A stretch of 64,000 nucleotides of DNA from Dichetophora obliterata (GCA_963920525.1 OY986435.1:171779827-171843826), one strand, 5' to 3'. Shown: positions 12,472-24,787, counted from the stretch's first letter. Numbers and translations: made by a program. The notes: generated from the sequence alone by a model not told the origin.

Positions 12472-13401
12472 AAATTTTCAAAAAATTGTTTGCCTAAAAC
12501 CCCCCTTAAACATAATCTATCACTACTGAACATAATTCAAGCAAACTTTTTCTCATAAAATATGGCAAAGGTTAAATTGTAAACAAATTGGCAATCTTGG
12601 GAAAGTAAATTTGGCTCTGAATATTGCAAACAAAATTATTCTTTAGGTTTGACGAATTAAATTATTTTAATTGCCGTATAAAATTTATGTTTGTAATGGC
12701 AGTTTTTGTTTTAGACAGTTAAAAAAGTCAACAAATACCGTAAATAAAACAATAAAAACTAGCGAAATCGGACAAACAAAACGACAAAGAGACAAAAGAA
12801 AACTAACACGAATTCGTTTCAATTCCAAATGAAAAAGATTTTCCACTTTCTCCTTCTTTTTTCCCAAAAGTTCAAAGCAAGCAACTGGTAGCTGCCAATA
12901 GCAGCAGCTTCAACTTGAGCTGCGCAACCGCATTTTATTGAGGCTTTTGTCGATTTATATACGTATTTGTTGGTAATTTAAGTTGGTTACTTTTACATTT
13001 GCTTATTGTTAGTATTGTTGTTGTTGTTTTTGTTGTCGTTGTTGTGGGATTTGCTGTCTTCTGCATGTGGTTGTTCAGATAGTCGCATCTTCTATAGCTT
13101 ATAGCGGTAAACTTGTTTAGTTCACATTTTAATTCCAATGCAATGACGAAGCGTTTTATAAATACTAGCATGCGGCAAACTAACGAATCATTCCAAGTTA
13201 AAAGCTGGTGAACGTAATGTCATCGTCACTGTATGCACTCACGGTCTCAGGCTTTCTAAGAAGAAGCCTGCAATTTTGACAAAAAGGCAAAAGAATTGCG
13301 TTTTCACTGATTTGAACTGGTCTTCTGTTCGGAACAGGATAATTATTGCTTGGAGTGATAAACGACTGGGATAGAATTTATCTGCGTCTGTATTCTTCTA
13401 G
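12472..13401. other. Upstream flank or intron of the peroxidase gene
   Basis: No upstream coding exon is recognisable here. A short TTG-rich microsatellite lies at about 13013-13046 (interrupted TTGTTG repeats), and it produces an open frame on the minus strand that is not a gene. A polypyrimidine-like stretch ending TCTTCTAG at 13392-13401 serves as the splice acceptor for the first visible peroxidase exon. The exon(s) coding for the signal peptide and propeptide must lie further upstream or were missed. Confidence 0.45.
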
Positions 13402-13791
13402 CTACAAGCGATTTGATGATTTGGCTCGTCAAGCTCACACTCCGAAGATATCGCTGCGCCGCACTGCACTTGAAGGACTCTGCACGCCACGTGATCCACC
13501 TATCTGCACGCCAGCTTCAGAGCGCTACCGTACACATGATGGAACTTGCAACAACCAGCGGCGTTTGCGTTGGGGTGCCGCCCAGATGCCGTTCAATCGT
13601 TTCCTCCCACCCGAATATGGTGATGGCGTGGATACAATACGCACTGGAACTAACAATTTACCGCTATCCTCGTCGCGTTTTGTGAGCTTGTTGGTGCATG
13701 GTGCCAAGGATGGTGATGCTCCATTGACCTTGATGACAGCTCAGTGGGGTCAATTGTTAGATCACGACATGACTTCCACTGCTCAGCCTAG
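13402..13791 (+). CDS. Peroxidase exon A: N-terminal domain and distal His
   Basis: Starts after TCTTCTAG with the last base of a split codon and ends in CCTAG before GTATGC, leaving two bases of an Arg codon. It encodes the region from YKRFDDLARQ to TSTAQP. It includes the RYRTHDGTCNN motif typical of the start of the mature peroxidase domain and the distal-His motif LLDHDM. An in-frame ATG at 13346 precedes it, but the peptide it would add is not a signal peptide, so that ATG was not taken as the start. Confidence 0.85.
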
Positions 13792-16700
13792 GTATGCTAC
13801 TCAATCCATAAAATCATGGACTTTTTTCGAAATCTTTTTTTTTCTTTTTTCCCAACAGATCGATAAATGGTTCAGTGCCCAGCTGTTGCGGGGGCAATGA
13901 CTTTCATCCCTCCTGCTTTCCTATCAAGGTTCCTCTAGATGATCCCTGGTTGGCACCACTCAAAGTGCGTTGCTTGGAGTTCTTACGCTCTGCTCCTGCG
14001 CAACGTCGTGATTGTGTCTTGTCTTGGCGTGAGCAAACTAACCAGGCCACCTCCTTTATAGACGCCTCACCCATTTATTCGAGCAGCACCAAAAGTTCCG
14101 ACAATGCACGTGCTTTCCGCAATGGTCAGTTGATATTTGGACGCGGTAATCCAGCGCAGGATGTCTGTCAGCGTGGCGCTCTTGCCAGACAGTGTATACG
14201 TTCCGGTGATGGTCGTAGCGGTGAACAGCCGGGCCTCCTGGCTCTCCATCATGTTTGGGTGGGCGAACACAATCGCATCGCCAACGAGCTTAGTGAGCTA
14301 AACTTGCATTGGAGCGATGAGAAAATCTATCAAGAGGCACGTCGAATTGTGGGCGCCATGTTCCAGCACATCACGTATCGTGAGTTTCTGCCCATTGTAC
14401 TGGGTCGTGAGGTGTGCAAACTGTTTGAGTTGGATTTACAGTCGACGGGCTATTACGATGGCTACGATCCGAAGACCAATCCGACTGTAGCGAATTCGTT
14501 TTCAGCTGCTGCATTTCGTTTCGGTCACTCACTGATACAGGACTCGTACATGCGTTGCGATCGTCACCACAACAGGATCAATAACAGTGAGTTTGAGTAT
14601 TTAAAAGACTGTATAAAAAAGAAACTTCTATAAGGTTTTCGGTAAGTTTTACCAAAGCTAGACTAAGAAGCTACGTTACTTGCTGAAGCACTCGCTATTA
14701 TAATAGCAGCTCAAAGGTGAACTTTTGATTGATTCATTATTCAAACTTCGGGAAACAACTAGCATGAGACTATGTAGAAATTATTTATAGAAGCTGTAGC
14801 AAAACTTAATTATCTTGAGAAAACAAAATATTCATGAAGGTGAAACCAAATCCTTGATAGCCACTCGGCCAAAGTGTTTATTATAGATACAAAGAATAAA
14901 CTGAGCCAGTTTATATTACTAATTACCTTAAGATAAAAGATAAAGATATACCTATTAGGATACGTACCAAAAGCTGCTGTAATACGCCTTTAAGCTTTGT
15001 TAGTGGCATTTTACAGGCTATGATTTTGTCGATTTGTTTGAAAAAGTAAGTCCTTAAAGAGATTTTAGTCGGGTATTGTCTCGGCTAAGCTCGTTAATAA
15101 GCGACAGCAATTTCGGTTTAACTTTTATTCGAAGCTCTATTAAATCCAAAGGTTATCACAACTTCGATAAATGTATTTTCGGCAGTTTGTTCAAAACTTC
15201 AATAAATACTTTGGTAATATCTTACAGTTGCATTTACATCAACTTATTGTTGTCAAGACAATAAGCAAACTATAGCAAATGTTTACTGTTTTTAAAACCA
15301 GTTTACGTTCAAAAAACTATTGAGCAATCTATTTCTGTTTTATTTAAAAAAAAAAACCAACTCTCTTAGAAAAATCCTCTTATAGCATTTTCTTTTCCCT
15401 CAGGTGTCAGCTTGCACGAAGAGTTTCAACGAGGTGATATTGGATCAGCTGGATCCTTACATCGTTTGTTACGTGGCTTGGCAACACAGCGTGCCTTAAA
15501 GCGTGATGAATTCATCTCCCCAGAGCTTACGAATCATCTCTTTCAGACGCCAGGTGACATAAGCTATTTGCAAACCCTAATAATCGCACTCACAAAATGC
15601 TTTTTTAGGTTTTCCGTTTGGTCTGGACTTGGCTGCGATCAATATACAGCGTGGACGTGATCACGGCATCGCTCCTTACACCAGTTGGCGCGTACCTTGT
15701 GGACTTACACCGATCAATTCATGGAATGATTTCGCCAATATCGTGGGTCCCGAATCGGCAAAACGCATCGGCCATGCCTACCGCAGCGTACACGATATCG
15801 ATTTATTTGTTGGTGGCATTTCGGAGCGACCAGTTGTGGGTGGTTTAGTAGGACCAACCTTTGCTTGTATAATTGCTCAGCAGTTCAGTAATTCACGCAA
15901 GGGTGACCGTTTCTGGTATGAAAACAGGGGACTCGTAAATTCATTTACACCAGCTCAACTACATTCGATACGTCGAGTGTCGTTGGCGCAAGTTTTGTGC
16001 CGTACAGTAGGTAGCGGTACATTTCAGCCAAATATTTTTATACCCCACGTATTTCCTGGTAATGAACGTTTGCCCTGTGGCACTGGACCACTAGCGCCCA
16101 TCGATCTAGGTCCTTGGTTAGAACAAGATCCATTTGGTGCACCGCTGCCGTCGGAAGCAACAATGGAAACTATACAACCGGACAGAGTATTCGACATTAT
16201 ATCCGATATGCACTCATTGACGGGCACACAACAAATAAAAGAAGACAAGACTGGTTTCAACGACCTAACGAGTGCTTTTTCCAACAATAGTACGCTACAA
16301 GAACAACACATGACCCATTCTGCTTTGCTTCTCCAACGACCGCTTAACGCTTCAAAAATCAATGATAAGCTTGATTTCAAACGAAAGAGTACTTCTACCA
16401 AACGACCAACGCCAAGACCTATTAAGGGTGTAAACAACAAACTGGACCAGACACAGGCTAGCAATTTCAATATCAAAAGTGTTAACCATGCTGGACGACC
16501 TGTAACAACGACTAGACGCACAGTTGTTATTAATAACATACCAATTGAACTTCGTACCGCTTCGCCAAACGAAATAGGGAACACCAACTCGAACAGTACG
16601 AAGAAAGAAAAACCATCCACTGGGCTAATGACCGACAAAAAGAAGAAGAAAAACAAAAATGCAAACAAGACAAAAGGTAGGGCAGACAACGTTTACGAAG

Positions 16701-19700
16701 AACAGAATGACGTGAATGTGACAACACCTCAAGACGAAATTGTTTTTGACCAAGAACATACTGACTTGAGTCAGAAAACAACTGTGGACGAAATCGTTTT
16801 TGATGACAGAGATATTTTTGCAGCTTCTAAGAAATATACACATTTTAGAGATACAAAGAAAAACGTAGAATCGAATACTATAACCGACATAAAACCACCA
16901 AGGGACTTGGAAATGCAAGAAAAGACAGATAATAAAGACATCTTAATGACAAAAACAATTTTAGCAGTACTGGGAACTACGATAAAACATATGACGACAA
17001 AACCCTCAACAAAAACAGCTGCTGATGCCAAAAACTTTACGTCGTTATCAAAAACTTTAACCGACGAAAAACCATCAGGAGACATAGAAATGCGAAAAGA
17101 GACTAACAATAAGGAAATCTTGGTGACAAAAACAAACTCAACAGCACTGGGAGTTAAGGTACAAAACAAGACGATAACAAAACCCTCTACAAACACAACA
17201 ACAACAATTGCTGACGAAACAAACGTACAAGACATACAAATTTTCAAAGAGATAGCCCTGACCAGACAACAAACGGAAAAATTTTCCATAAGCAACGATA
17301 TAGTCAAAAGAGTACCACTTCATTTTGGACAAAACTTGACGTCTATAAAGGAATCAAAAATCAATCAGCAATCAGAAATGGAACAGAAAATGACCTACGT
17401 AACTGTTAATGACAAAAATTCAACCCAAAAAGGCAATTCAAAATCTGATCAACGGTTAAAAAAAGAATCAACAATTACCACTGAAATTGAAACTAACCCA
17501 AGTTTTTCACCAAAAAACAATCCAGACACTAATCAACAGTTAAAAACAGAAACGAAAATAAGCACAGACAATGAGACAGTATCTCTGACAACTCAAACTG
17601 AAGACATAACGAAAACTCAAACCCTAAAGACAGTGGCAAGTTTAATAACTGAAAAAGACCCCAAAAGACTCAACATGAAACTGAATATCATGTATACATC
17701 TGTATTTACTGACCCAAACCAACACGATAAACAGACACCAAAACAGTTGAAAGACGATACCGACATTGACCCACTAACGCACTCCACGGCTAAAGAACAT
17801 AAACGAGTACAGAGAAAAGTTACCAACTCAAATACCAAGACGGAACAACGGAACGTTACCAATCCGAAACTATTACGTGCGAACATAACAAGCCCAAACA
17901 TCAAGCTAATGTCTTCATTTAAACTATTTTCTCTGATAAACCGAACCATCTCTACAACAAAAGTACCAAAACAATCTAAAACCACTGAGAGTAGCATAGA
18001 ACTAAGACAGTATCAAACACGACCCATTTATACGAGACCGCAAAAGGTTTATGTGGAAGGACCTAATTCAGACCAATACGAAATTGAAATAAACATTAGA
18101 CAGACTAATAAAGCTCCTGCTATGAAGCCCACTTCAAGCTATGCCGACTATACGACTGCCATCAAGCCATTCGGCTATGATAGATACACAAATTATGGAG
18201 ACTACCGAAGTACGACGCCTGCGTACCCTTACTACCAGCCCGATTCGACTATTACATCCAACTTTTTGCAAGGCCAACGTACACGACCGCCCACCATCAT
18301 TTACCTAGACGAACATGATGAACGGACGACTACTAAACAGCCATCACTTTTACAGAATTTTCTCTCCTTTGCGGCTAGTGGTTTTGGAGCAAATCGCCGT
18401 CCAACTGGCTCGCCAAATACTCAAAAAGAAAACGAGAAACCAATTTTCTCACATAACAGTTTAAATAGTGGAAGTCTTTCAAGCACTCTCGTAAGTAGCC
18501 CACATAATTCCGCTTCATCTTCACAATTCGGGTCGGAGCCACAGCGGCTACCGATAGCTTCTTCAAGTTTTAGCCATGTGGGCACTTATCCTGGCAATGG
18601 AGGTGTACAGGCGGCAAGTGGAGCTGTTAGTAGTGGCAACTTCGGTTCCATAATGGGTATTGCCAATGCCAATGGCGCTGATAGCATTTTCAGTTTTAAT
18701 ATACGTCCCAGACCACCTTCTGACAGCTCAGCTGCGAGCTTATCAAATCCTGTTGCTGGCAGTTACGGACTGGTGCCTCCCCGTAGGCCAGAGTATGCTC
18801 AGCTCTCACATTCTGACTACAATAATCTGCCCATAGCTTCCTATCCAAGTGGTCAATACTTTGCGCAACAGACCCTTCAAGCCTCTCACAGTCCTTTTTC
18901 AACAACGGGAAACAAAAAACCGTTGCAGCAGTCCTATTTTAACCATTTCGCAAAGAATCCCCAAGTAAAATCAAGTTCCGCAAATGAAGTTTCCGACCCT
19001 ACAGATCACAAAATAGACGTACATGACTTTGATTACTTAAGTAAAACAGTAGAACGTGGCGACAACAATGACGACGAAAATGACAGTGACGCTCTGGACA
19101 CCGACTATGAGTACGATGATGTCGACCAGCAAGATAATGATGAACCTAGTAAAAAGTTCAACCGAGATGGTTACATAAGACCAGAATTTATGATTGAAAG
19201 TCTTCTAAAGAACCAAGACATACCGCTGACAAACATTACAAGCCCCAACAACACGAACTACTTGCTCGATGATAACTTTGTGCTTCCTGTATTAAACAGC
19301 TCTAAACAAACTGATGTCGACCTACCAACGCCCATAGCAATTCCCCCTGAAGACTTTACTTTTACTCAAACTACAATAAATCCAACCGACTCACTACCAA
19401 AGAACTTGAACAATGACATTTTAGCGGAAGATTATGACGACATTCCGAACCATTCAATACCCAGGTCACAAACTGCACAAACACAAACTACTTTAAGAAC
19501 CACTAAACGAGCTAAGACTCCTGCACAAAATGTCTCCTTTGCACCTATCACTATTCTAACTAAGCCAGAAAGGTAAAATAAGAGTACAAGTTTTGTAGAA
19601 TTTTATTTAAAATTTTTTTATTTCGCAGACCTGATAACTGGGTCATATACGAAACGCCTGAGGAGAAACCTTTGCTACCAGAAATACCAGAAATCAAATC

Positions 19701-20076
19701 GGACACTTTTTCGGCTTCTGAAGTGCCAATGCCTTTTGCCGGCTTAACAAATGCTTGGATAAATAAGTACAGAAATCAGATTGTAAAGGACAGGGACGAC
19801 TCATATACTCATATTAATACCGAGAACCTAACAACAGAGGGTGATCTTGACGTTACGGAGAGCGCAACTGACATTTCGGAAGTTGACGACATAACAGATA
19901 ATAGCAACATGACTGAAACTAAGATGACGACAAGTATAACTAACGATAGCAGGATTGCTGACATTAGGAGTAGACCGTTTTACGAAAGCACAGCTGGAAC
20001 AGAACCTTCTATGGACACAACACTAAATGTTACTACTGATAAAAGACCTGACATAGAAATGGACAAAACTAATTAA
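13402..20076 (+). CDS. Animal heme peroxidase with ~1290-residue C-terminal tail (5'-incomplete)
   Basis: Visible exons: 13402-13791, 13859-14586, 15404-15553, 15609-19572 and 19629-20076 (stop TAA). All introns have GT-AG ends and the phases join cleanly, giving 1892 codons. Residues 1-602 form an animal heme peroxidase domain of the myeloperoxidase/peroxinectin type. The distal His is H121 in QWGQLLDHDM, with D120 for the heme ester and D122 for calcium. R249 and E252 are in GRSGEQ, where a Gln replaces the myeloperoxidase Met, and the proximal His is H353 in AAFRFGHS. AINIQRGRDHGIAPY is the family hallmark. Such enzymes use H2O2 to oxidise substrates outside the cell. The remaining residues are a disordered Ser/Thr/Lys/Asn-rich tail with an acidic stretch. 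The start codon and signal peptide are not in the visible exons. The overall form resembles the long-tailed fly peroxidases; orthology is not claimed. Confidence 0.9.
13859..14586 (+). CDS. Peroxidase exon B: catalytic Arg and proximal His
   Basis: The acceptor is TTTTTTCCCAACAG and the donor GTGAGT. It encodes the core with SFIDASPIYSSS (calcium loop), GRSGEQ (catalytic Arg and heme-linked Glu), LLALHHVWVGEHNRIANEL and the proximal-His motif AAFRFGHSLI. The helix motif normally written REHNR has Gly in place of the first Arg. Confidence 0.9.
14587..15403 (+). other. Peroxidase intron 2 (817 bp)
   Basis: GTGAGT donor and TTTTCCCTCAG acceptor. It is AT-rich with no recognised element. It is about ten times longer than the other introns of this gene. 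Confidence 0.8.
15404..15553 (+). CDS. Peroxidase exon C
   Basis: A 150-bp exon encoding SLHEEFQRGD through NHLFQTPG. The first codon is completed by the last base of exon B and the final G is completed by exon D. The donor is GTGACA, weaker than the others. Confidence 0.85.
15609..19572 (+). CDS. Peroxidase exon D: end of catalytic domain and giant tail
   Basis: A 3964-bp exon. The first 540 bases finish the peroxidase domain (FPFGLDLAAINIQRGRDHG to PWLEQDPFGAPL). The rest encodes a low-complexity tail. It holds a Lys-rich stretch (KKKKKNKNANKTKGR), an imperfect internal duplication at about 16882-17034 and 17059-17214, a Tyr/Pro/Ser/Gly-rich section at about 18120-18900, and an acidic stretch around 19050-19150 (DNNDDENDSD). 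No transmembrane segment is evident. The long minus-strand open frames opposite this exon are compositional shadows. Confidence 0.9.
19629..20076 (+). CDS. Peroxidase exon E: C-terminus
   Basis: Acceptor TTATTTCGCAG after a 56-bp intron; the Arg codon is completed across the splice. It encodes PDNWVIYETPEEKPLLPEIP and a Thr/Asp-rich end that stops at TAA (20074-20076). The frame stays open across both sides of the junction and composition matches the tail in exon D. Confidence 0.85.
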
Positions 20077-20133
20077 ATTGAATTTAATATTAGCAATATT
20101 TTAATGCATTAAGTTATTAAAGTTAGTAAAAAC

Positions 20134-20139
20134 AATAAA
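20134..20139 (+). promoter_or_regulatory. Polyadenylation signal of the peroxidase gene
   Basis: AATAAA lies 58 bases after the stop codon, the first canonical signal downstream. Confidence 0.6.
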
Positions 20140-20318
20140 TTATTTTGTAATGAAAGTACTTCTAGAGTTTAATATATACTAGAAATCGCCAGTCTTCGAA
20201 ATTCGACCTTTTCCCATATATTCTCTCTTGATTCGTTGAAAAATTAATGTCAAAAACAAATGTTTTCCATAAAAATTTTCTAAGGAATTAGCCTCCATTT
20301 CTCTCGCTCAGAACATAT

Positions 20319-20816
20319 TGGCCGCATTCAGCGCAGACAACTGTTGTGAACTGTAATGGCAGCGCTATCTTAGTAATCGATGTTTTTTCTCTGAATGTGT
20401 CGCTACTCTACACATCAGAAATTATATTTAATTCAATTATATACAATTTTTATATAAATTTAATTTAATTCAATTTTTAATTCAATTGCAAATTTAATTC
20501 AATTGAATGTGTCGCTACTCTACACATCAGAAATTAGATTTAATTCAATTATATACAATTTTTATATAAATTTAATTCAATTGCAAAGGTTTCTCACTTA
20601 AATTCGCTTCGTTCTTTCTATGTTTTTTACTTTAACAACGTCAGTAGCAGCGTCTGACAGTTAATTCAACAGTTGTGTTCATGTAGCATAGAATTTTTTC
20701 GCTCGATTAAATGGTGTATGCTACCTGATCAGTTTTGATGAGCGCTACCAAAATTTCACCATTCAGCGAATTTTTACACAACAGTTCCCAACTGTTGTCT
20801 GCGCTGAATGCGGCCA
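20319..20816. mobile_element. Non-autonomous TIR element (~500 bp)
   Basis: The ends are inverted copies beginning TGGCCGCATTCAGCGCAGAC. Inside, a block of about 74 bp starting TGAATGTGTCGCTACTC is directly repeated (20392-20463 and 20506-20579). No coding capacity is seen. The target duplication is unclear, so superfamily is open. Confidence 0.6.
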
Positions 20817-22720
20817 TTGTAATTCTTCAAGTAGTAGCGATAGTTCTAGCTGCGGTCAACGTATGTCAAACAAAAGAAAATCAAAACAAGAGCGTGCCAT
20901 CAGTATGGCATCTGATACTTTCATATTTTACTGAAAAGTGACAGCTCATCTCATGAAATATATCTCAAGAAATCAAATAAGTAAAATATAAGGAAATGGT
21001 GTTGCTAACACATACACTGTACGTGAACTGTCGCACCATTCGTAAATTGTGCGAGCGAGACAGAGGGTGTTTTTTGACATTTCTGAGAACCCTGGCATCT
21101 GATTGGAAGACTCCTCAGCAAAATATTTGAAAATCATTTAATTTTAAGTATTTTTCACAGCTTAAAAAGCGAAATAATCAAAGAAAAAAACCACAAAAAT
21201 ATGCAACATGACTTTTGCTGTTAAAAATTTTAAAACTTCCCGAAAACTTAAAAACAATGCGCTCTCGTTCCACAGGTAAATTTTTCCATACGATTTGAAC
21301 TCTTTTAACAAAAGTACTTTATTTAGTTTCTAACGATATTTTTTAAACTTATTTATATTAGAAATGTATATATTTCTAGTTAAAAATGGTTTACATGGTC
21401 TATTACACGAGGTGTCAAGTATAAAATTCCATGCATAACTTTTAAAGATATAATTTTTTTTATAATAAGAATTTGTCTGAAAAACTAGTGGTTTCCCTTT
21501 TACGAAAGTAATAAATAAAGAAAAGAACTATTAAAAAGATAACTTCATCCAGAAGTACTGTAGACAGCAAAGCCTGTGTTGGACTTACTGAGGTTTGTAA
21601 TCCCTAAGCAGCGGCCGACAGCCTCCTATTAAAAAGAGACAACTTAATACATTTATTTTTTTTATTAAATTTGGAAAAACGGGGAGATTATGATTTCCGG
21701 GGCGCCGTGATTTGACAATGGATTCAGGAAGGTCTTTAACAAAAGATAAGAATGGCCGATTTTTTATGAACATTTTTATTTTGTTAGATGTTTTAAGAAA
21801 ACTATCAATATTTGTCTAAGCGTGGGGGCAGTTGCCCCCACTTTTTTAGCTAGATAAACAATTTAACAAGATAACTTCAAAAGTTATTAAAAATATCAGT
21901 TTTTTTACAACGATAATATTTTAGTATTATATATTTTCCTCTTCTTTCTTTCTTCTTCATAAGCATGCTTGCGGATAACCATTTTCTTTCTCTGTGTTTG
22001 CAAAAAGATAGAACAAAATGTAGAGTTTCTACTGCAAACCCACCACTTCAGTTTAAAAGCACCCTTAAGTATTTAGCTTAATACTGTAATATTGTAATCG
22101 AATCCTTCAACGGAAAAGTGCCTTCAGAACAAAATCTCAAAACAAAACTAGATCTTTATGCAGATGACTTTGATGGGAGCGACCTCCACGCGCAACTTAA
22201 AATGCTGAAGCACTTGCCTGGCCAAACACCTTCAAATTGTAGTGGCCAGAGATAAAGAGATGGGAAACTCCGTTGGAGAGGGATAGCACTATGCTCGATT
22301 TTACGTTAAAATGGCTCCCATACTAGCACAAAACATTTATATGTGGTCGTAAAATCAACGGAAAACAACCCTGGTTTATGGTAGATTTAAGAATTTCACC
22401 AGTTACGTTTGAGGTCCGATAACTGTAAAACTGCATATTATTGGAACAAAATGGGTAACAAAATGTACACCACAAAAGACTTCGGAAAAGCAATGGAAAA
22501 CATCCCTGAAACATCATGGTGAAATTATCGTGGAATAATTACACCATAGGAATAAGTCCAAGCAGTGTTGCCGTTAGGAAAAATTTATGGATATTTTTTT
22601 CATACTAATATATGAATATATGGTTTTAGTTGTAAAAATATAAAAAAGGAGGCATTTCTTTAAATTCAACAAAAACTTTAAAAAAATTATGATATTGAGA
22701 CATTTTTGGACAATACTTTT
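20817..22720. other. Gene-free stretch with transposon-like hairpin
   Basis: AT-rich. The perfect palindrome GTGGGGGCAGTTGCCCCCAC sits near 21822-21841. GC-rich hairpins of this kind occur near the ends of some hAT elements, and hAT coding debris follows at 22.7 and 24.6 kb. No gene is recognised. Confidence 0.4.
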
Positions 22721-22736
22721 TTATCGAAAAATGCAT

Positions 22737-22873
22737 TAACGCAACCTCTTTACGAAGAACTTTACAATTTTGTGATAAATATATTAAGTCTGCCTCATAG
22801 CACAGCTGCTGTTGAATGAAATTTTCCTAATTTAAGTCTTACTATAAGCGATAAGACTAGTCGATTTTTTTGG
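22737..22873 (+). pseudogene. hAT transposase dimerisation-domain remnant
   Basis: The frame from 22737 reads LTQPLYEELYNFVINILSLP then HSTAAVE, a stop, and NFPNLSLTISDKTSR. This follows the hAT C-terminal pattern (…LLSLPHSSA.VER.FS..N…K…). One in-frame TGA and the lack of any upstream transposase show it is dead. It resembles the better-preserved domain at 47493-47700. Confidence 0.5.
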
Positions 22874-24540
22874 GAATAATTAAAGGAAAAGCAGCCCATT
22901 TTTTTATAATTCACTTAACTGAATAAGCTATAAAATTACTTTTTTATGTATTTATATATTATTTTGTATCATAGCAGTTAAATAATTATTACTAATTGTA
23001 TTCATTAGCAATTCAACTATTTTTTTAAAATTGCAAAATAATTACAACTACTTTAGATGAAGAAAATAATATAAAAGAAATAAAAGTAATCAAGAAAAAT
23101 AATCAGAGTACTTTTAGAAATTATGTTTGATTCTTTTTTTTATTATGTATAGCATCTGCAGCGGTAACAGAGAAGGAACCATGAACCCAAAGTTCATACT
23201 TTAGCTCCCAACACTTTTATTAATAATGGGCGATTTCAGTTAAAAATGACTGGTTGCACTTCACAACCTCACCGTTGAAACGATGCGAGTCGACCTCAAA
23301 CAGATCCAATAATAATTTCTAAAAGTAGTCGGATTATTGTTTCTTGATTACTTTTTATTCTTCTTGATTATTTGCGTTATTCCAAGTAGTCGATATTACT
23401 CTTTGATTATTTGCAATCGAAATCAATTATTTATCAAAATTATCTCCTTCAAGGATTATATAATGATTATAATTATTTTTAAAATAAAATCTTATTGTTT
23501 ATTAAACGTAATCGCTACTTAACAGTTATGTTTTTTATATAGTTTTTTTGTATAAATATCAAACTTTTACTGTTAATGTAATAAACATAATGCATAAAAA
23601 ATATAAAAATAACACCAAATATAACAGACTGAAGTACATACTGAAATGTACATATGTTCCTTTTTAAGGCAGGAGCAGGTTGCCTAAAATTTTTATCTTC
23701 TTTTTCTTCTTATACTTTCAAAAGTATAGTTTTTGAGAATTTACTGTTAAATTTTTGTAAGGATACTGACGTTATCTCCGCTTCTACAGCCGTTTTAGCA
23801 GGTATCGAGCGCACAGCAGAAATATACATACTCACTCTCTTACCACTCATTTATCTCAAAAGTACTTTTTTCGGCAATGTGTTGTATCGAAAACAAAAGC
23901 TATTCAGCCGAATCATCTGAAATTTTAATATGTTATTCACATCAGTGGCTTTCGCTATCAAAATTTCAAAAATCGTATATTTTACACTGAATAACCAGTA
24001 AAAAACCCTGTTTTGGGTCTTAAATTTAAAAAGCACGTCATAATAAAAAAATTTTATTGCAATATACCTTTAAAGTTTAAATATCATTATTCATTATTTT
24101 AACTTTCAAAAAAATAAAACCTAAAAATATTTAAAATATTCAAGCACTAGGTTTTAATATTATTATTTATTATTTTATATATGTACATGCTTTGTTTCTT
24201 ACTATTACATTTTAACAAAGCTATTTGTTAGTCTTGAAATTAAATATATAGAATTGTTATGGAAGCTAAAAAAAATGTGGTTTCAAACTGTAATATGTGA
24301 ATACTTTTTTTTTCGGAAGTGGATACATTTGTGACCTTTTCATGGATACTTCTTTTAGAATCGTCACGGCAACACTTATCTGAGGTGAAGTCACGTACAC
24401 AATAAATGATTTTCACCAAAGCACATAAAAATGAAAAAAACATATGTTTTGACGTCACAAAATTTAAGTTTCCTATCTCTTTATCTCTGGTAGTGGCATT
24501 GTATCCCAATTTGCAAAAAATTCGGATACTGTAAAAAAGC
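22874..24540. other. AT-rich gene-free stretch
   Basis: No coding region, RNA or structured repeat is recognised. It lies between two hAT C-terminal remnants and may be decayed transposon DNA. Confidence 0.35.
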
Positions 24541-24554
24541 TATTAAATTAAGTT

Positions 24555-24787
24555 GAAAAACTCATTGCTTTGCTTTTGACTGTGCCTGCATCACCAGCTT
24601 CATCTGAGCGTTTTTTTAGTGCACTAAGACGACTTAAAACGTATCTTCGAGCAACTATGACACAGAAACGACTCACTCATGCGGCGACTCACTTATACAC
24701 ATTCACAAAGATAAACCTGAAGAATTGAATTCGATGGAGGTGGTAAAAGAGTTTGTTTCTCGCAAGGACAGAAAGAAACATTTTGGA
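24555..24787 (+). pseudogene. hAT (ZMYM1-like) transposase C-terminus, frameshifted
   Basis: The first frame reads EKLIALLLTVPASPASSERF then FSALRRLKTYLRATMTQKRL, the classic hAT dimerisation signature (P.T.A.SER.FSALRRIKT.LR..M.Q.RL). After a frameshift near 24690 a second frame continues with HKDKPEELNSMEVVKEFVSR, the usual end of this family. No other part of the transposase is visible upstream, so this is a decayed fragment. Confidence 0.75.

Noticed and set aside
12935..13171. 78-codon minus-strand frame with a Thr run
   Set aside because: It is a by-product of an interrupted TTG microsatellite.
16024..17997. Long minus-strand open frames (up to 221 codons) opposite the peroxidase tail
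   Set aside because: They are Val/Leu/Phe/Ser-rich mirror images of the Thr/Lys/Asn-rich coding strand, have no domain, and overlap each other.
21822..21841. GC-rich palindrome as a terminator
   Set aside because: Intrinsic hairpin terminators are not expected in a nuclear insect genome; it is more likely part of a transposon end.
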